From Haloferax massiliensis (GTDB lineage Archaea > Halobacteriota > Halobacteria > Halobacteriales > Haloferacaceae), in NCBI RefSeq assembly GCF_001368915.1, contig NZ_CSTE01000003.1, positions 310,001-374,000 of the forward strand: 64,000 nt of DNA. Direction: 5' to 3'. This document shows positions 25,743-33,998 of the stretch, one piece after another. The notes under the pieces are model-generated. The model saw nothing but the letters and a program-made list of their open reading frames with translations, did no database searches and was not told the origin of the DNA. The stretch's first letter is position 1. Each line of letters begins with the position of its first letter. The position numbers were made by a program, and so were the translations under genes.

Positions 25743-26180
25743 TCAGCGGTTGCACGAACACGTCGAGCGAGTCGAACCGCCGCGTCCCGGCCGAGCGTCG
25801 CGGACGCGGTCGACGAGTTCGCCCGCGGTCTCGCGGACGGCGCGTCGGGCGCTCGGTTCGGGTCGCCGCGCTCGGAAGTCGAGGTAGAGCGCCGTCGGCA
25901 GGAGAAGGGAGGCGTACACGCCGCTGACGGCGACGGCAATCTGCACCGGATGGTCGGCGGGAACGACCGCCCATCCGACCGCGATGAGCGCCCACAGCGC
26001 GATTCCCTGTCGGATAGTCGGACGCCATCGGTTCGGGCGCGCCGACCGCGACCGCACCTCCGGGGAGACGTCAGCGTCGGCGTCGCCGCGCGACTCGGAC
26101 GGCGGGCGGTCTGCTCGGCTGGACTCGGTTCGCGTGTCGTCACGTGGAGAAGCGGCGTGACGAACCGTTCGTTCGGACAT
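25743..26180 (-). CDS. Small two-helix membrane protein, function unknown
   Basis: 145 residues. An Arg/Ser/Asp-rich head (1-50), two membrane helices (about 55-73, IALWALIAVGWAVV; about 80-98, IAVAVSGVYASLLLPTALYL), then a charged tail ending in STCSCNR. Its promoter has the TTGG-N6-CCAA palindrome (26226-26239) with CATTAG 9 bases on, 36 bases before this ATG, the same layout as the TFB gene, which supports both gene and start. A different frame is open through 25655 and could extend the C-terminus after a frameshift, but its third-position GC is lower, so I keep this stop. Confidence 0.6.
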   Translation of the reverse strand: MSERTVRHAASPRDDTRTESSRADRPPSESRGDADADVSPEVRSRSARPNRWRPTIRQGIALWALIAVGWAVVPADHPVQIAVAVSGVYASLLLPTALYLDFRARRPEPSARRAVRETAGELVDRVRDARPGRGGSTRSTCSCNR

Positions 26181-26225
26181 AGGATGGTACCGCCGGCTAC
26201 GGCTCCGAGCCTAATGGGGACACGG

Positions 26226-26239
26226 TTGGAATATGCCAA
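26226..26239. promoter_or_regulatory. TTGG-N6-CCAA palindrome, copy 4
   Basis: TTGGAATATGCCAA on the plus strand, the exact reverse complement of copy 3. On the minus strand it precedes CATTAG (26211-26216) and the small membrane protein gene. Confidence 0.7.
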
Positions 26240-26273
26240 TCGAGAGGGCGTCCGGGCAGGAGGCCGCTGGGGC

Positions 26274-26777
26274 TCAGTTGATGCTCGAACCGTCGACCGG
26301 TTCGGCGAACGCGACGGTCTGTTTCACGTCGGTGACTTCGACTTCGACGCGGTCGCCGGGGTCGGTGCCGGGGACGATGATGACGAAGCCGCGTTCGACC
26401 TTGGCGATGCCGTCGCCCTGGTCGCCGAGGGTGTCGATGATGACGGTCCGAACGTCGCCCTCCGCGACCGGAGGCTGTCGCGGCTGGGAGGGCGCTTCGC
26501 TGGGAGCGGACGCCGAGTCGACTGTGACCCGGTCGTCCGAACCGGTGTCGCGGTCGTCCGCCGGAGTCTCCGTCGCCGTCGCGGCCGTCGGTTCGACCGA
26601 AGAGTCGGCCGCCGACGCGGTGTTCGAACTCGAAAGCAGTGCGACGCGGTACAGTTCCTCCGTCGAAATCGACCCGCTCTCGACGAGTTCGCTCGGAATC
26701 GACACCACGTATCGGTCGCCGTCTCGCTCGACCGAAGTCTCGAAAAGGAGCCGAAGAGAATCTGAGATATCAGTCAC
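26274..26777 (-). CDS. TRAM-domain RNA-binding-type protein
   Basis: 167 residues. N-terminal region (about 1-50; SLRLLFETSVERDGDRYVVSIPSELVESGSISTEELYRVALL), an acidic Ser/Thr/Ala linker, and a C-terminal TRAM beta-barrel at about 108-160 (VRTVIIDTLGDQGDGIAKVERGFVIIVPGTDPGDRVEVEVTDV). Known: single TRAM proteins in archaea bind tRNA/rRNA and act as RNA chaperones, some in cold stress. The palindrome shared by the neighbouring regulon is not in its promoter. Confidence 0.85.
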   Translation of the reverse strand: MTDISDSLRLLFETSVERDGDRYVVSIPSELVESGSISTEELYRVALLSSSNTASAADSSVEPTAATATETPADDRDTGSDDRVTVDSASAPSEAPSQPRQPPVAEGDVRTVIIDTLGDQGDGIAKVERGFVIIVPGTDPGDRVEVEVTDVKQTVAFAEPVDGSSIN

Positions 26778-26800
26778 TACCGCTACTTCGCCTCAGACCA

Positions 26801-26807
26801 AATAAAA
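26801..26807 (-). promoter_or_regulatory. TATA box of the TRAM-domain gene
   Basis: AATAAAA on the plus strand (TTTTATT on the coding strand) lies 24-30 bases before the ATG, the standard position for a leaderless transcript. Confidence 0.5.
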
Positions 26808-26927
26808 GGTGGTGAAAATTCCGCACCCGCCACGGTCGCCGGGGGACGGTGAAAACCGACCGAGACCGGCTGTCCACGACCAGAGGTGCGCCCGAAAGCA
26901 CATGACAACCGGACACAACTTTCAGCC

Positions 26928-27101
26928 ATGGCCCGTGACACGCTCGTTTCGTGGCAGACGTTCGCGCTGTTCGTTCTGTTTCCGCCGGCGGCGCTCGTCG
27001 CCCTCGTGTTCTTTCCCGTGACGTTACTCGTCTTCGGGTGGCTGTACTACCGCGGCAAGTACGAGGCGCTGTCGGAGACCGACGGCGAAAAACGGGTGTG
27101 A
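26928..27101 (+). CDS. Small membrane protein, function unknown
   Basis: 57 residues: a hydrophobic core at about 8-40 (SWQTFALFVLFPPAALVALV then FFPVTLLVFGWLYY) forming one long or two short helices, then a charged tail. Good third-position GC and a clear ATG after ATTTCAGCC-like sequence. Lies between two minus-strand genes. Confidence 0.6.
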   Translation: MARDTLVSWQTFALFVLFPPAALVALVFFPVTLLVFGWLYYRGKYEALSETDGEKRV

Positions 27102-27147
27102 AGCCGGACGACCCCAGCCCGTGAGGCGACGCACCCGCGGGGGGACC

Positions 27148-27666
27148 TCAGTCGTCGCAGTCGTCGAGGTCGGTTACGGCGTCGATTCCCTCGTGTGTCA
27201 GTTCGAGCGACTCCGTCGCCACGGTGGCCGCGTCGGCGACGAGATGCGGGCCGGTCCACCTGACCGGCGTCGCCGCCCGGCAGACCCACCCGCGGACCGG
27301 GTCGCCGGTCGCGTCGAGGAGGCAGATTCGAACGTCCTGCGGGGTCGCCTCGCCGTCGACCCACGCGCGGAACCACGCCCACAGCGACCGGTCGTCGGTG
27401 ACGCCGCGGCGGAGTTCGAGCGGCGGCGAACTCGTCGCTCGGCGGGACGACGAGGGTGGCCGCGGTCGCGGCGTCGGGCGCTTCCGCGCGCGGCGGCCGC
27501 GTCCGTCGGCACCGGGCGACTGCGACTCGGACCCTGAGTCGTCCCCGTTCGCGGACTCGACCGCCACCGAGAGCCCGCGGACCTCGGAGAACCCCAGTTT
27601 CGGGAGCGCGTCGCATCGGACGCGAAACCGGTGTGCGCCGTAGGGGTCAGACTCGGCCGCGGTCAC
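27148..27666 (-). CDS. Phage tail-tube-like protein (T4 gp19 / contractile injection system type)
   Basis: 172 residues, GTG start inside the preceding gene's TGA (GTGA overlap), so translation is coupled. Family blocks are visible: DPYGAHRFRVRCDALPKLGF, SEVRGLSVAVES, PLELRRGVTDDRSLWAWF, VRICLLDATGDPVRGW and ESLELTHEGI. In tail tubes the block order is the same. Between about 45 and 80 an Arg/Pro/Ser-rich insert (RGRRARKRPTPRPRPPSS) replaces the usual loop. A paralogue lies directly upstream, but no sheath, baseplate, spike or ATPase gene is present in the window. See the finding on this pair. Confidence 0.8.
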   Translation of the reverse strand: MTAAESDPYGAHRFRVRCDALPKLGFSEVRGLSVAVESANGDDSGSESQSPGADGRGRRARKRPTPRPRPPSSSRRATSSPPLELRRGVTDDRSLWAWFRAWVDGEATPQDVRICLLDATGDPVRGWVCRAATPVRWTGPHLVADAATVATESLELTHEGIDAVTDLDDCDD

Positions 27667-28286
27667 GTCTCGTCCGACGCCTCGCCTTCGGCGCGGGTCG
27701 CCTTCAGCCGCGATTCGTCGATGCCCTGCGGCAGTCCCTCGCCGACCGGGAAGTCGAGGTCCGGAAGCGACGGGGAGGAACCGCCGTCGCTCTCGGAGTC
27801 ATCGCCGTCGTTCTCACTCTCGTCGCCCTCGTCGGAACCGGTTTCGACCGCGATTCGTGCGAAGCCCTCGTGGACGACGACGAGGCGCTCGACGGCGACT
27901 TCGGAGGCCATCGCGTCCAACCGGGGCGCGTCGTACTTCGAGGGCCACGCCTCGCGGAAGACCCAGCGAGCGGCGGGGTTGCCCGTCGCGTCCAGCAACA
28001 CGACCGCGGCGTCGCGCCGGGCCTCGTCCATCTTGCCCTGTTCGACGAGCGTTCGCCACTCGGACAGTTCGAGCGAGCGGTCGGTCACGCCGACTTCGAG
28101 CACGAGCGGCCCGTACTCGTTGAGACAGGGGAGCTTCCGCGGCGTCGGCGGGTCCGCCCCCTCGCGGTACTCGACGACCGCCGAGGTCGCCGACGGGAGG
28201 TCACAGCGACTGAACCCGGCGGTCACGAGTCCCTCGATTTCGAGGATGAACCGCAGCTGTCGGTACGGGTCTGTCCGGGTGGCCAT
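27663..28286 (-). CDS. Phage tail-tube-like protein, paralogue
   Basis: 207 residues. DPYRQLRFILEIEGLVTAGF at residues 6-25, then YREGADPPTPRKLP, LVLEVGVTDRSLELSEWRTL, AAVVLLDATGNPAARWVFRE, AWPSKYDAP and VERLVVVHEGFARI: the conserved-phage-tail-region (TIGR02241-like) pattern found in contractile phage tails and extracellular injection systems such as PVC/Afp. The C-terminal 50 residues are an acidic, disordered tail (GDESENDGDDSESDGGSSPS) unlike structural tube proteins. First of a two-gene unit; a 24-codon frame directly precedes it. Confidence 0.8.
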   Translation of the reverse strand: MATRTDPYRQLRFILEIEGLVTAGFSRCDLPSATSAVVEYREGADPPTPRKLPCLNEYGPLVLEVGVTDRSLELSEWRTLVEQGKMDEARRDAAVVLLDATGNPAARWVFREAWPSKYDAPRLDAMASEVAVERLVVVHEGFARIAVETGSDEGDESENDGDDSESDGGSSPSLPDLDFPVGEGLPQGIDESRLKATRAEGEASDET

Positions 28287-28288
28287 CG

Positions 28289-28363
28289 TCAGCGGCCTCC
28301 GAGGAAGGCGGGAGCCGGCGACCGGGTCGCGACCAGGCGCGAAGCAGCGTCATGTGAGAACAT
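28289..28363 (-). CDS. Possible 24-residue leader peptide before the tail-tube pair
   Basis: A short frame from ATG (28363) to TGA (28289) ends 2 bases before the ATG of the tail-tube-like gene. It starts MFSHDAASRL and ends APAFLGGR. The TATA-like CATTAG lies about 30 bases before its ATG, so if transcripts are leaderless this ATG is the first codon met. It may be a translated leader or just 5' untranslated sequence. No similarity recognised. Confidence 0.3.
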   Translation of the reverse strand: MFSHDAASRLVATRSPAPAFLGGR

Positions 28364-28448
28364 AGCAATCGAGACTCGCAGTGGCGGCTAATGAACGTGT
28401 ACCCTACGTGCGAAAGCGCGCACGGAGGCTTCGAAGTACGCGGCGTCG

Positions 28449-30546
28449 TCACGCCGAGAGGTCGACGCCCCGGAGCCGGCGGGCGTTGATGGCGACGATA
28501 ATCGTCGACAGGGACATGAACACGGCGCCGACCGCCGGCGACAGGAGGATGCCGAACGGCGCGAGGACGCCGGCAGCGAGCGGGAGCGCGAACACGTTGT
28601 AACCGGTCGCCCAGACGAGGTTCTCCTGCATCTTTCGGTAGCTCGCCTTCGAGAGCTTGACGAGCCGAACCACGTCTAGGGGGTCGTTGTCGACGAGGAT
28701 GATGTCGCCGGATTCGATGGCGACGTCGGTGCCGGAGCCGATGGCGATACCCACGTCCGCCCTCGCGAGCGCCGGCGCGTCGTTGACGCCGTCGCCGACC
28801 ATCGCGACCCGCTTCCCCTCGGACTGGAGCCGCGCTACGTTGGTGTCTTTCTCCTCGGGCAGGACCTCCGCGAAGTACCGGTCGATGCCGAGTTCCGCAG
28901 AGACGGCGCGGGCCACGTCCTCGGAGTCGCCGGTCAGCATCACCACCTCGATACCCATCGCGTGGAGCGCTTCGATGGCCCGCCGGCTCTCCTCGCGGAC
29001 GACGTCGGCGAGCGCGAACGCCGCGACCACCTCGGACTCGTCTCGAATCAGATAGACGACCGTCTGAGCGTTCGAGCCGGCCTCGTCGGCGAACGACGCG
29101 ATTTCGTCGGGACGCTCGATACCGAGCCTCTCCAGCAGGTTGGGGCCGCCGAGGTGAACCGTCTCACCGTCACCAGAACCCGATTCGGGTTCTGGTTGGC
29201 TCGACGGAGCGCCGCTCTGTCGAACGTCGACGGTCGCCCGGACGCCGAGCCCGCGGAGGTTCTCGAAGTCCGAGACAGGGGCCGGTCGAACGTCGCGTTC
29301 GGCGGCGGCGTTCCGAATCGCGCGAGCAATCATGTGCTCCGAATCGCCTTCGACGCCCGCGGCGACACCGAGAGCGCGCGTTTCGTCCCACTCGGCCGCG
29401 GTCTCGACGGCGACGACCCCCTGTTCGCCCTTCGTGAGCGTGCCCGTCTTGTCGAAGATGACGGTATCAAGCTTTCTGGCTTCTTCCATGGCGATTCGGT
29501 CGCGGACGAGCATCCCGTTCTGGGCGGCCGTCGAGGTGTTGATTGCGACCACGAGCGGGACCGCCAGACCGAGCGCGTGCGGACACGCGATGACGAGGAC
29601 CGTCACGACGCGTTCGAGGACGTCGACGCTGAACCCGACCGCGAGAACCCACGCGACGGCCGTGACTCCCGCGACGGCGAGCGCGGCGTAGAACAGCCAC
29701 CCCGCCGCGCGGTCCGCGAGGAGTTGCGTCCGGGACTTTGGACTGCTGGGCGTCCTCGACCAGCCGCATGATTCCCGCCAGCGCCGTCTCGTCTCCCGTC
29801 TTCGTGACTCTCACCCGGAGGCTCCCGTCCTGATTGACCGTGCCGGCGATGACCTCCGAGCCGGAGTCCTTGTCGACGGGCCGCGACTCACCCGTAATCA
29901 TCGACTCGTCGACGGACGACTCGCCCCCGACGACCTCGCCGTCGGCGGGAACCGACGCACCGGGACGGACGAGCACGACGTCGCCTTCCGACAGTTCCGA
30001 GACGGGGACTTCCTCGGTATCCCCGCCCTCGGTGACGCGCTCGGCGGTATCGGGCATGAGTTTGGCCAGTTCATCGAGCGCCCCGGAGGCCTGTCGGACC
30101 GACCGCATCTCCATCCAGTGACCGAGGAGCATGATGTCGATTAGCGTGACCAGTTCCCAGAAGAACGGCGTCGTCCCCTCGATGAACAGGCTCGCAATCG
30201 AGTAGACGAACGCGACGGTAATCGCCAGCGAGATGAGCATCATCATCCCCGGTTCGCGGTTCTCCAGTTCGGTCTGCGCCATCGAGAGGAACGGCACACC
30301 GCCGTAGGCGAAGACGACGGTAGAGAGGGCGGGGGTAATCCAGACGCTTCCGGGGAACGTGGGTGCGGTGTAGCCGAAGACACCTTGGACGAACTCGCTG
30401 AAGAAGACGACCGGCAACGAGAGCGCGAGCGACACCCAGAACCGCCGACGAAACATCCGCTCGTGGCCCGAATGGTCGGTGTGAGCCTGGCGATGGTGGT
30501 GCGACGAAGCGTCGTGGTCGTGGTCGTAATCTGGGTGGGTGCTCAT
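28449..30546 (-). pseudogene. copB: CopB-type heavy-metal P-type ATPase interrupted by a one-base frameshift
   Basis: Start at 30546; His-rich N-terminus ([19 protein letters not shown]) instead of a Cys metal-binding domain, membrane helices, the actuator motif MITGES, then the frame is lost after EDAQQSK. The rest continues in another frame with [13 protein letters not shown], the transmembrane motif CPHALGL, phosphorylation motif DKTGTL and [12 protein letters not shown] rather than CPC is typical of CopB, which exports Cu or Ag. Removing one A from the AAA at 29737-29739 (TTT on the plus strand) restores one frame of 699 codons, a normal CopB length. Either a true mutation, programmed frameshifting at a short A run, or a sequencing error. 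Divergent, across 440 bases, from a membrane HTH gene and two small exported metal-type proteins. Confidence 0.9.
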
Positions 30547-30985
30547 GGATTGGTGGCTGGTGCGGTTCCCCGTATCTTATCCAGAGCCTGAAACAGCGCG
30601 GCGCGGTCGGGCGAAGGAGATTCGGGTGAGAGCGGCGAGTCGGTCGCCGAATGGGACGCGGTCTCGAACGGTCTCGGACGGTTCCCGCAGACGCGGGAAA
30701 CGCATCGTATCACGCGAGTTCGGCTATCTGCTCACGGTCAGCGGGCTATCCCCCGGCGGAGACAGCCGCCGACGTACACGGAAAGTACGCGCTCCGACCT
30801 TATCCGGATTTTCCCTACGAATCATCGGCTCCGGGACGGCCGATAACTTGGAATCGAAACAGCACGGTGCATCCCGAACCCCATCGGGCGCACGCGGGCG
30901 TGGACGCAGCAATCACAACTGGTACACCGGTGTCCCCCCAATTACCGTGCATGAACGAGCACCACGGTGAACCGAGGTGGGACAG
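30547..30985. other. Intergenic region between CopB and membrane HTH regulator
   Basis: 439 bases holding the divergent promoters. No open frame in it has haloarchaeal protein character. No clear operator-like repeat was found by eye. Confidence 0.35.
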
Positions 30986-31552
30986 ATGAATCGGCGACGA
31001 GCCGACGCGGTCGTCGGCGCGCTCGTCGCTGGCACCGTTCTCATCGGCGGAGCGCTCAGTTGGCAGGCGTACCAGCGACAGCAGGCGTTCGAGCAGATGG
31101 GGTCGATGATGGATATGGGAACGTCGATGGGGGCCGTTCACGGGACGAACCCGCTGTGGTACGTCCTCGGGACAGTCCTCGCCGCGACCGTCATCGGCGG
31201 CGGGTATCTCGCGGTTCGAGACGCGCTCAACGGTGCGGACGCGAGCGAGCGCGTCCAGAACCGGACGGCAGATCCGACCGACCGTGAGCGGTCCGAACCG
31301 CCGGCGGAAGTCGGCCAATCGGAGGAGACGAGTACCTCGACGTCACACCCGCGGACTCGCGTGTTGGACCTCCTGCCGGAGGACGAGCGTCGCGTCCTCG
31401 AACCGGTCGTTTCCTCCCCGGGTATCACGCAAATCGAACTCCGGGACCGCTCTGACTTCTCGAAGAGCAAGGTGAGCCAGACGGTGAGCGCCCTCGAAAA
31501 ACGCGGGTTGCTGTACCGCGAGCGCCAGGGACGGACGAATCTATCCGAGTGA
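30986..31552 (+). CDS. Membrane-tethered HTH transcriptional regulator
   Basis: 188 residues. Two membrane helices (about 8-26, ADAVVGALVAGTVLIGGAL; about 55-78, NPLWYVLGTVLAATVIGGGYLAV) around a Met-rich external loop (FEQMGSMMDMGTSMGAVHG, about 35-53), a charged linker, and a C-terminal MarR/DUF7343 winged helix (about 122-186; LEPVVSSPGITQIELRDRSDFSKSKVSQTVSALEKRGLLYRERQGR). The Met-rich external loop could bind Cu(I). The HTH has the same SKSKVS recognition core as the thrombospondin-repeat protein at 21580. ATG at 30986 chosen over the GTG three codons earlier. Inferred: copper-responsive regulator of the divergent CopB gene and the two genes that follow. Confidence 0.8.
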   Translation: MNRRRADAVVGALVAGTVLIGGALSWQAYQRQQAFEQMGSMMDMGTSMGAVHGTNPLWYVLGTVLAATVIGGGYLAVRDALNGADASERVQNRTADPTDRERSEPPAEVGQSEETSTSTSHPRTRVLDLLPEDERRVLEPVVSSPGITQIELRDRSDFSKSKVSQTVSALEKRGLLYRERQGRTNLSE

Positions 31553-31800
31553 CGAGCTACAGCAGAACCAAGCGCCGTAGCCGACTGCCGCGGCGTCTCC
31601 TCGCCCGCGGGTCGCCCAAACGAGATGGACTGCGAGTGCGAAAAAAATCCCAACACCGACGAATTCGGTGGGGATGAACGGTCTCGTTTCTGAAAAACGA
31701 TTAGAACGACGTATAAACGTTCTCGAACGCTCTCAGGGATGGATTCACACCCAGCGAGATAACTCCGAAGCGGTCCTACGACCAACCGAGGAGAAACACA
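31553..31800. promoter_or_regulatory. Promoter region of the Met-rich exported protein
   Basis: 248 bases. AAAAAAA at 31641-31647 may end the previous transcript, and the stretch ATTAGAACGACGTATAAACG (about 31701-31720) has a TATA-like TATAAA. The ATG of the next gene follows GAGGAGAAACACA, an evident ribosome-binding site, so this transcript probably has a leader. Confidence 0.4.
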
Positions 31801-32157
31801 ATGACCAACTTCGAACTCGGCCGCTGGCTACTCGTGGCGCTCGCAATCGCCGGACTCGCAGTCGCCGCGCCCGTCGTCAGTGCACACGGCGACGGACCGA
31901 CCGCAGACGACGCACCCCCGGCCGACGGAACCGCCGCCGACTGGGCGGCGTGGATGGAATCGCAGATGGCCGAACACATGGGACCGGAGAGCGTCGAGTG
32001 GATGGAGTCGCACATGGGCGTGACCGTCGACGAGATGGCCCGATACATGGCAGACAACCACGACGACAGGACGCACGGACAGGGCGGATGGATGTACGGT
32101 CAGAGCGGCGGAACGTACGGTCAGAGCGGAGGGATGTACGGACAGGGCCACTGCTGA
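31801..32157 (+). CDS. Exported Met/His-rich small protein, probably metal-binding
   Basis: 118 residues. Signal peptide at about 8-28 (WLLVALAIAGLAVAAPVVSA) cut before HGDGP. The mature part contains repeated MESQMAEHMG, WMESHMG, MARYMADNH and a Gly/Gln/Tyr tail with GQSGGMYGQGHC. The density of Met and His suggests binding of copper or silver outside the cell. Followed by a SHOCT-domain membrane protein and preceded by a membrane HTH regulator; a CopB pump lies on the other strand. Confidence 0.72.
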   Translation: MTNFELGRWLLVALAIAGLAVAAPVVSAHGDGPTADDAPPADGTAADWAAWMESQMAEHMGPESVEWMESHMGVTVDEMARYMADNHDDRTHGQGGWMYGQSGGTYGQSGGMYGQGHC

Positions 32158-32214
32158 CGGCCCTGGCCGACTGAATCGCCTCGACAGAACACCGCAATCC
32201 ACCGATTCGAAATA

Positions 32215-32565
32215 ATGACACAACGTGACACTCACCTCGGGCGTACTGCTCGCCGACTCGCGATGCTTGCGGTCCCGCTACTGGTCGCGGCGACCGGCAC
32301 GGCCGCCGCCATGGGCGGCGGATACGGCGGTGGCATGAGGGGCGGTAGTTGGGGACTCTTCGGCGGCGGGATGGGCCTCTGGGGACTCCTCTGGATGGGG
32401 TTACTGCTCGTGGTTCCGCTGTACCTCGTCTTCGCCCTCGGGAAGCGGCGGGAGAGCGAACCCGACGAACGGCCGCTGTCGGTCCTTCGAACCCGCTACG
32501 CGCGCGGCGAACTCTCCGACGACGAGTTCGAACGGCGGCGCGAACGGTTGAAGCGCTCCGAATAG
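32215..32565 (+). CDS. SHOCT-domain membrane protein
   Basis: 116 residues. Two hydrophobic stretches (about 12-32 signal-like; 48-70, LWGLLWMGLLLVVPLYLVFAL) separated by a Gly/Met-rich loop (MGGGYGGGMRGGSWGLFGGGM), then a SHOCT motif at about 84-115 (LSVLRTRYARGELSDDEFERRRERL). Known: SHOCT peptides occur at the C-terminus of many small membrane proteins, often in metal or stress operons; function unclear. Probably cotranscribed with the Met-rich protein 57 bases upstream. Confidence 0.82.
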   Translation: MTQRDTHLGRTARRLAMLAVPLLVAATGTAAAMGGGYGGGMRGGSWGLFGGGMGLWGLLWMGLLLVVPLYLVFALGKRRESEPDERPLSVLRTRYARGELSDDEFERRRERLKRSE

Positions 32566-32652
32566 AGTCGTGGAGTCAGGGGGAAGGCCCCCTCTCGGAG
32601 CGGTCAATGGGGGGTACAGACCGACGGACGCGACCGCACAAGCTGTCGGTAG

Positions 32653-32678
32653 GTCAACGGGTTTTTGAACTCGTCAAC
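32653..32678. promoter_or_regulatory. GTCAAC direct repeats around the bioB TATA region
   Basis: GTCAAC occurs at 32653-32658 and 32673-32678, 20 bases apart (two helical turns), with GTTTTTGAAC between them at the TATA position 30 bases before the bioB ATG. Could be a biotin-responsive operator. Confidence 0.3.
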
Positions 32679-32691
32679 TGAGATGTGAAGT

Positions 32692-33750
32692 ATGGTTTAC
32701 GAGACTGGAAACCCGACGGTCGACGACGCGGTGCGGCGAGTGCTCGACGGCGAGGAACTCGACCGGACCGACGGCGTGGCGCTCATCGCACAGCCGGCCG
32801 AGCCCCTCGCGGCGGGGGCCGACTACGTCCGCTCGGTCCGCTCCGACGGGACCGTGGACGCCTGTTCCATCGTCAACGCGAAGGCCGGCGATTGCGCCGA
32901 GGACTGCGGCTTCTGCGCGCAGTCGGCGCACTTCGACACCGGTGTCGAGACGCACGGGTTTCTCGGGCCGGAAGCGGTGTTGGACGCCGCGCGCCGTGCC
33001 GAGCGCGACGGCGCACAGCGATTCGGCATCGTCGTCGCCGAGAAGGGCGTCTCGAAGGAGCGCCGGCCCGACGAGTGGGCGGAGGTGCTGGCGGCGATTC
33101 GACTCGTCCGCGACGAGACGAGCGTCGAAATCGACGCCTCGCTCGGCCTGCTCACCGAGGAGGAGGCGCGAATCCTCGCCGACGAGGGCGTGAACCACTA
33201 CAACCACAACATCGAGACCTCGCCTCGGTACTTCGACGAGGTGGTCGGAACCCACGACTTCGAGGACCGGCTCGTGACGCTTCGTCGGGCGAAAGACGCC
33301 GGGATGGACCTCTGTGCCGGCGTCGTCCTCGGGATGGGCGAGACGCCGGCGGACCGCGTCGACGCCGCTATCGAACTTCAGAAAGTCGGCGTCGAGTCGC
33401 TACCGGTGAACGTGCTCAATCCCGTTTCCGGGACGCCGCTCGGCGACGCCGACCACGCGGACATCACGACGACGGAACTCGTCAAGGCCGTCGCGGTCTA
33501 CCGACTGCTCCACCCCGACGCGCGCGTCCGGCTGACCGGCGGGCGGGAGGTCAACCTCGCGCCCGACGAGCAACACCTGCCGTTCGAGGCCGGCGCGGAC
33601 GGCGTCCTCACCGGCGATTACCTGACGACCGACGGCCAGTCGCCGGCGGCGGACATCGAAGTGGTCGAGCGGGCGGGGCTCGAACCGAACCGCGCGGTCA
33701 ACGACTTCGACGTGGACGCGGTCAAGCGCCGGGAGTCCGGAGACGACTGA
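32692..33750 (+). CDS. bioB: Biotin synthase
   Basis: 352-residue radical-SAM enzyme that inserts sulphur into dethiobiotin. Seen: the SAM-cluster motif CAEDCGFC within KAGDCAEDCGFCAQSAHF (about 64-81), the HYNHNIETS block (about 169), AGVVLGMGE and the C-terminal LTGGREVNL (about 284) with the arginine that binds the auxiliary cluster. Length matches the family. No other biotin genes in the window; it is flanked by the metal-response group and the sugar transporter. Confidence 0.93.
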   Translation: MVYETGNPTVDDAVRRVLDGEELDRTDGVALIAQPAEPLAAGADYVRSVRSDGTVDACSIVNAKAGDCAEDCGFCAQSAHFDTGVETHGFLGPEAVLDAARRAERDGAQRFGIVVAEKGVSKERRPDEWAEVLAAIRLVRDETSVEIDASLGLLTEEEARILADEGVNHYNHNIETSPRYFDEVVGTHDFEDRLVTLRRAKDAGMDLCAGVVLGMGETPADRVDAAIELQKVGVESLPVNVLNPVSGTPLGDADHADITTTELVKAVAVYRLLHPDARVRLTGGREVNLAPDEQHLPFEAGADGVLTGDYLTTDGQSPAADIEVVERAGLEPNRAVNDFDVDAVKRRESGDD

Positions 33751-33765
33751 GGGACAGGGGACCGT

Positions 33766-33805
33766 CGAACCGCCGAATCGCCGAACCATCGAATTATCGA
33801 ATCGC
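33766..33805. repeat. Octamer tandem repeat after bioB
   Basis: Five 8-base units of the form CGAAYCRC or CGAAYYAT in a row just after the bioB stop. A simple repeat; no function seen. Confidence 0.6.
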
Positions 33806-33998
33806 CGCCAGAGACGCGCCGCTCACCCAAGGGGTTGTGCCGAGACAGGAGCGAGATGACCTGCCGGTGGGGCGCTCGGTTTGACGCGACGACGTCCGTA
33901 TTTTATACAGCAATCAGAGCAGTATGGGGCACACCATAGAACAACGTATGTCTAATTATCTTGCTTATAATAGTAAAATTTAAACTATATGTTCGGAT

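Noticed and set aside
25655..26239. Alternative frame over the small membrane protein, extending its C-terminus
   Set aside because: It also runs through the palindrome and promoter at its N-terminal end; third-position GC is lower. A frameshift near 25790 is possible but not needed.
33766..33805. Octamer repeat as a small CRISPR or attachment site
   Set aside because: Units of 8 bases without spacers, no flanking duplication or integrase.
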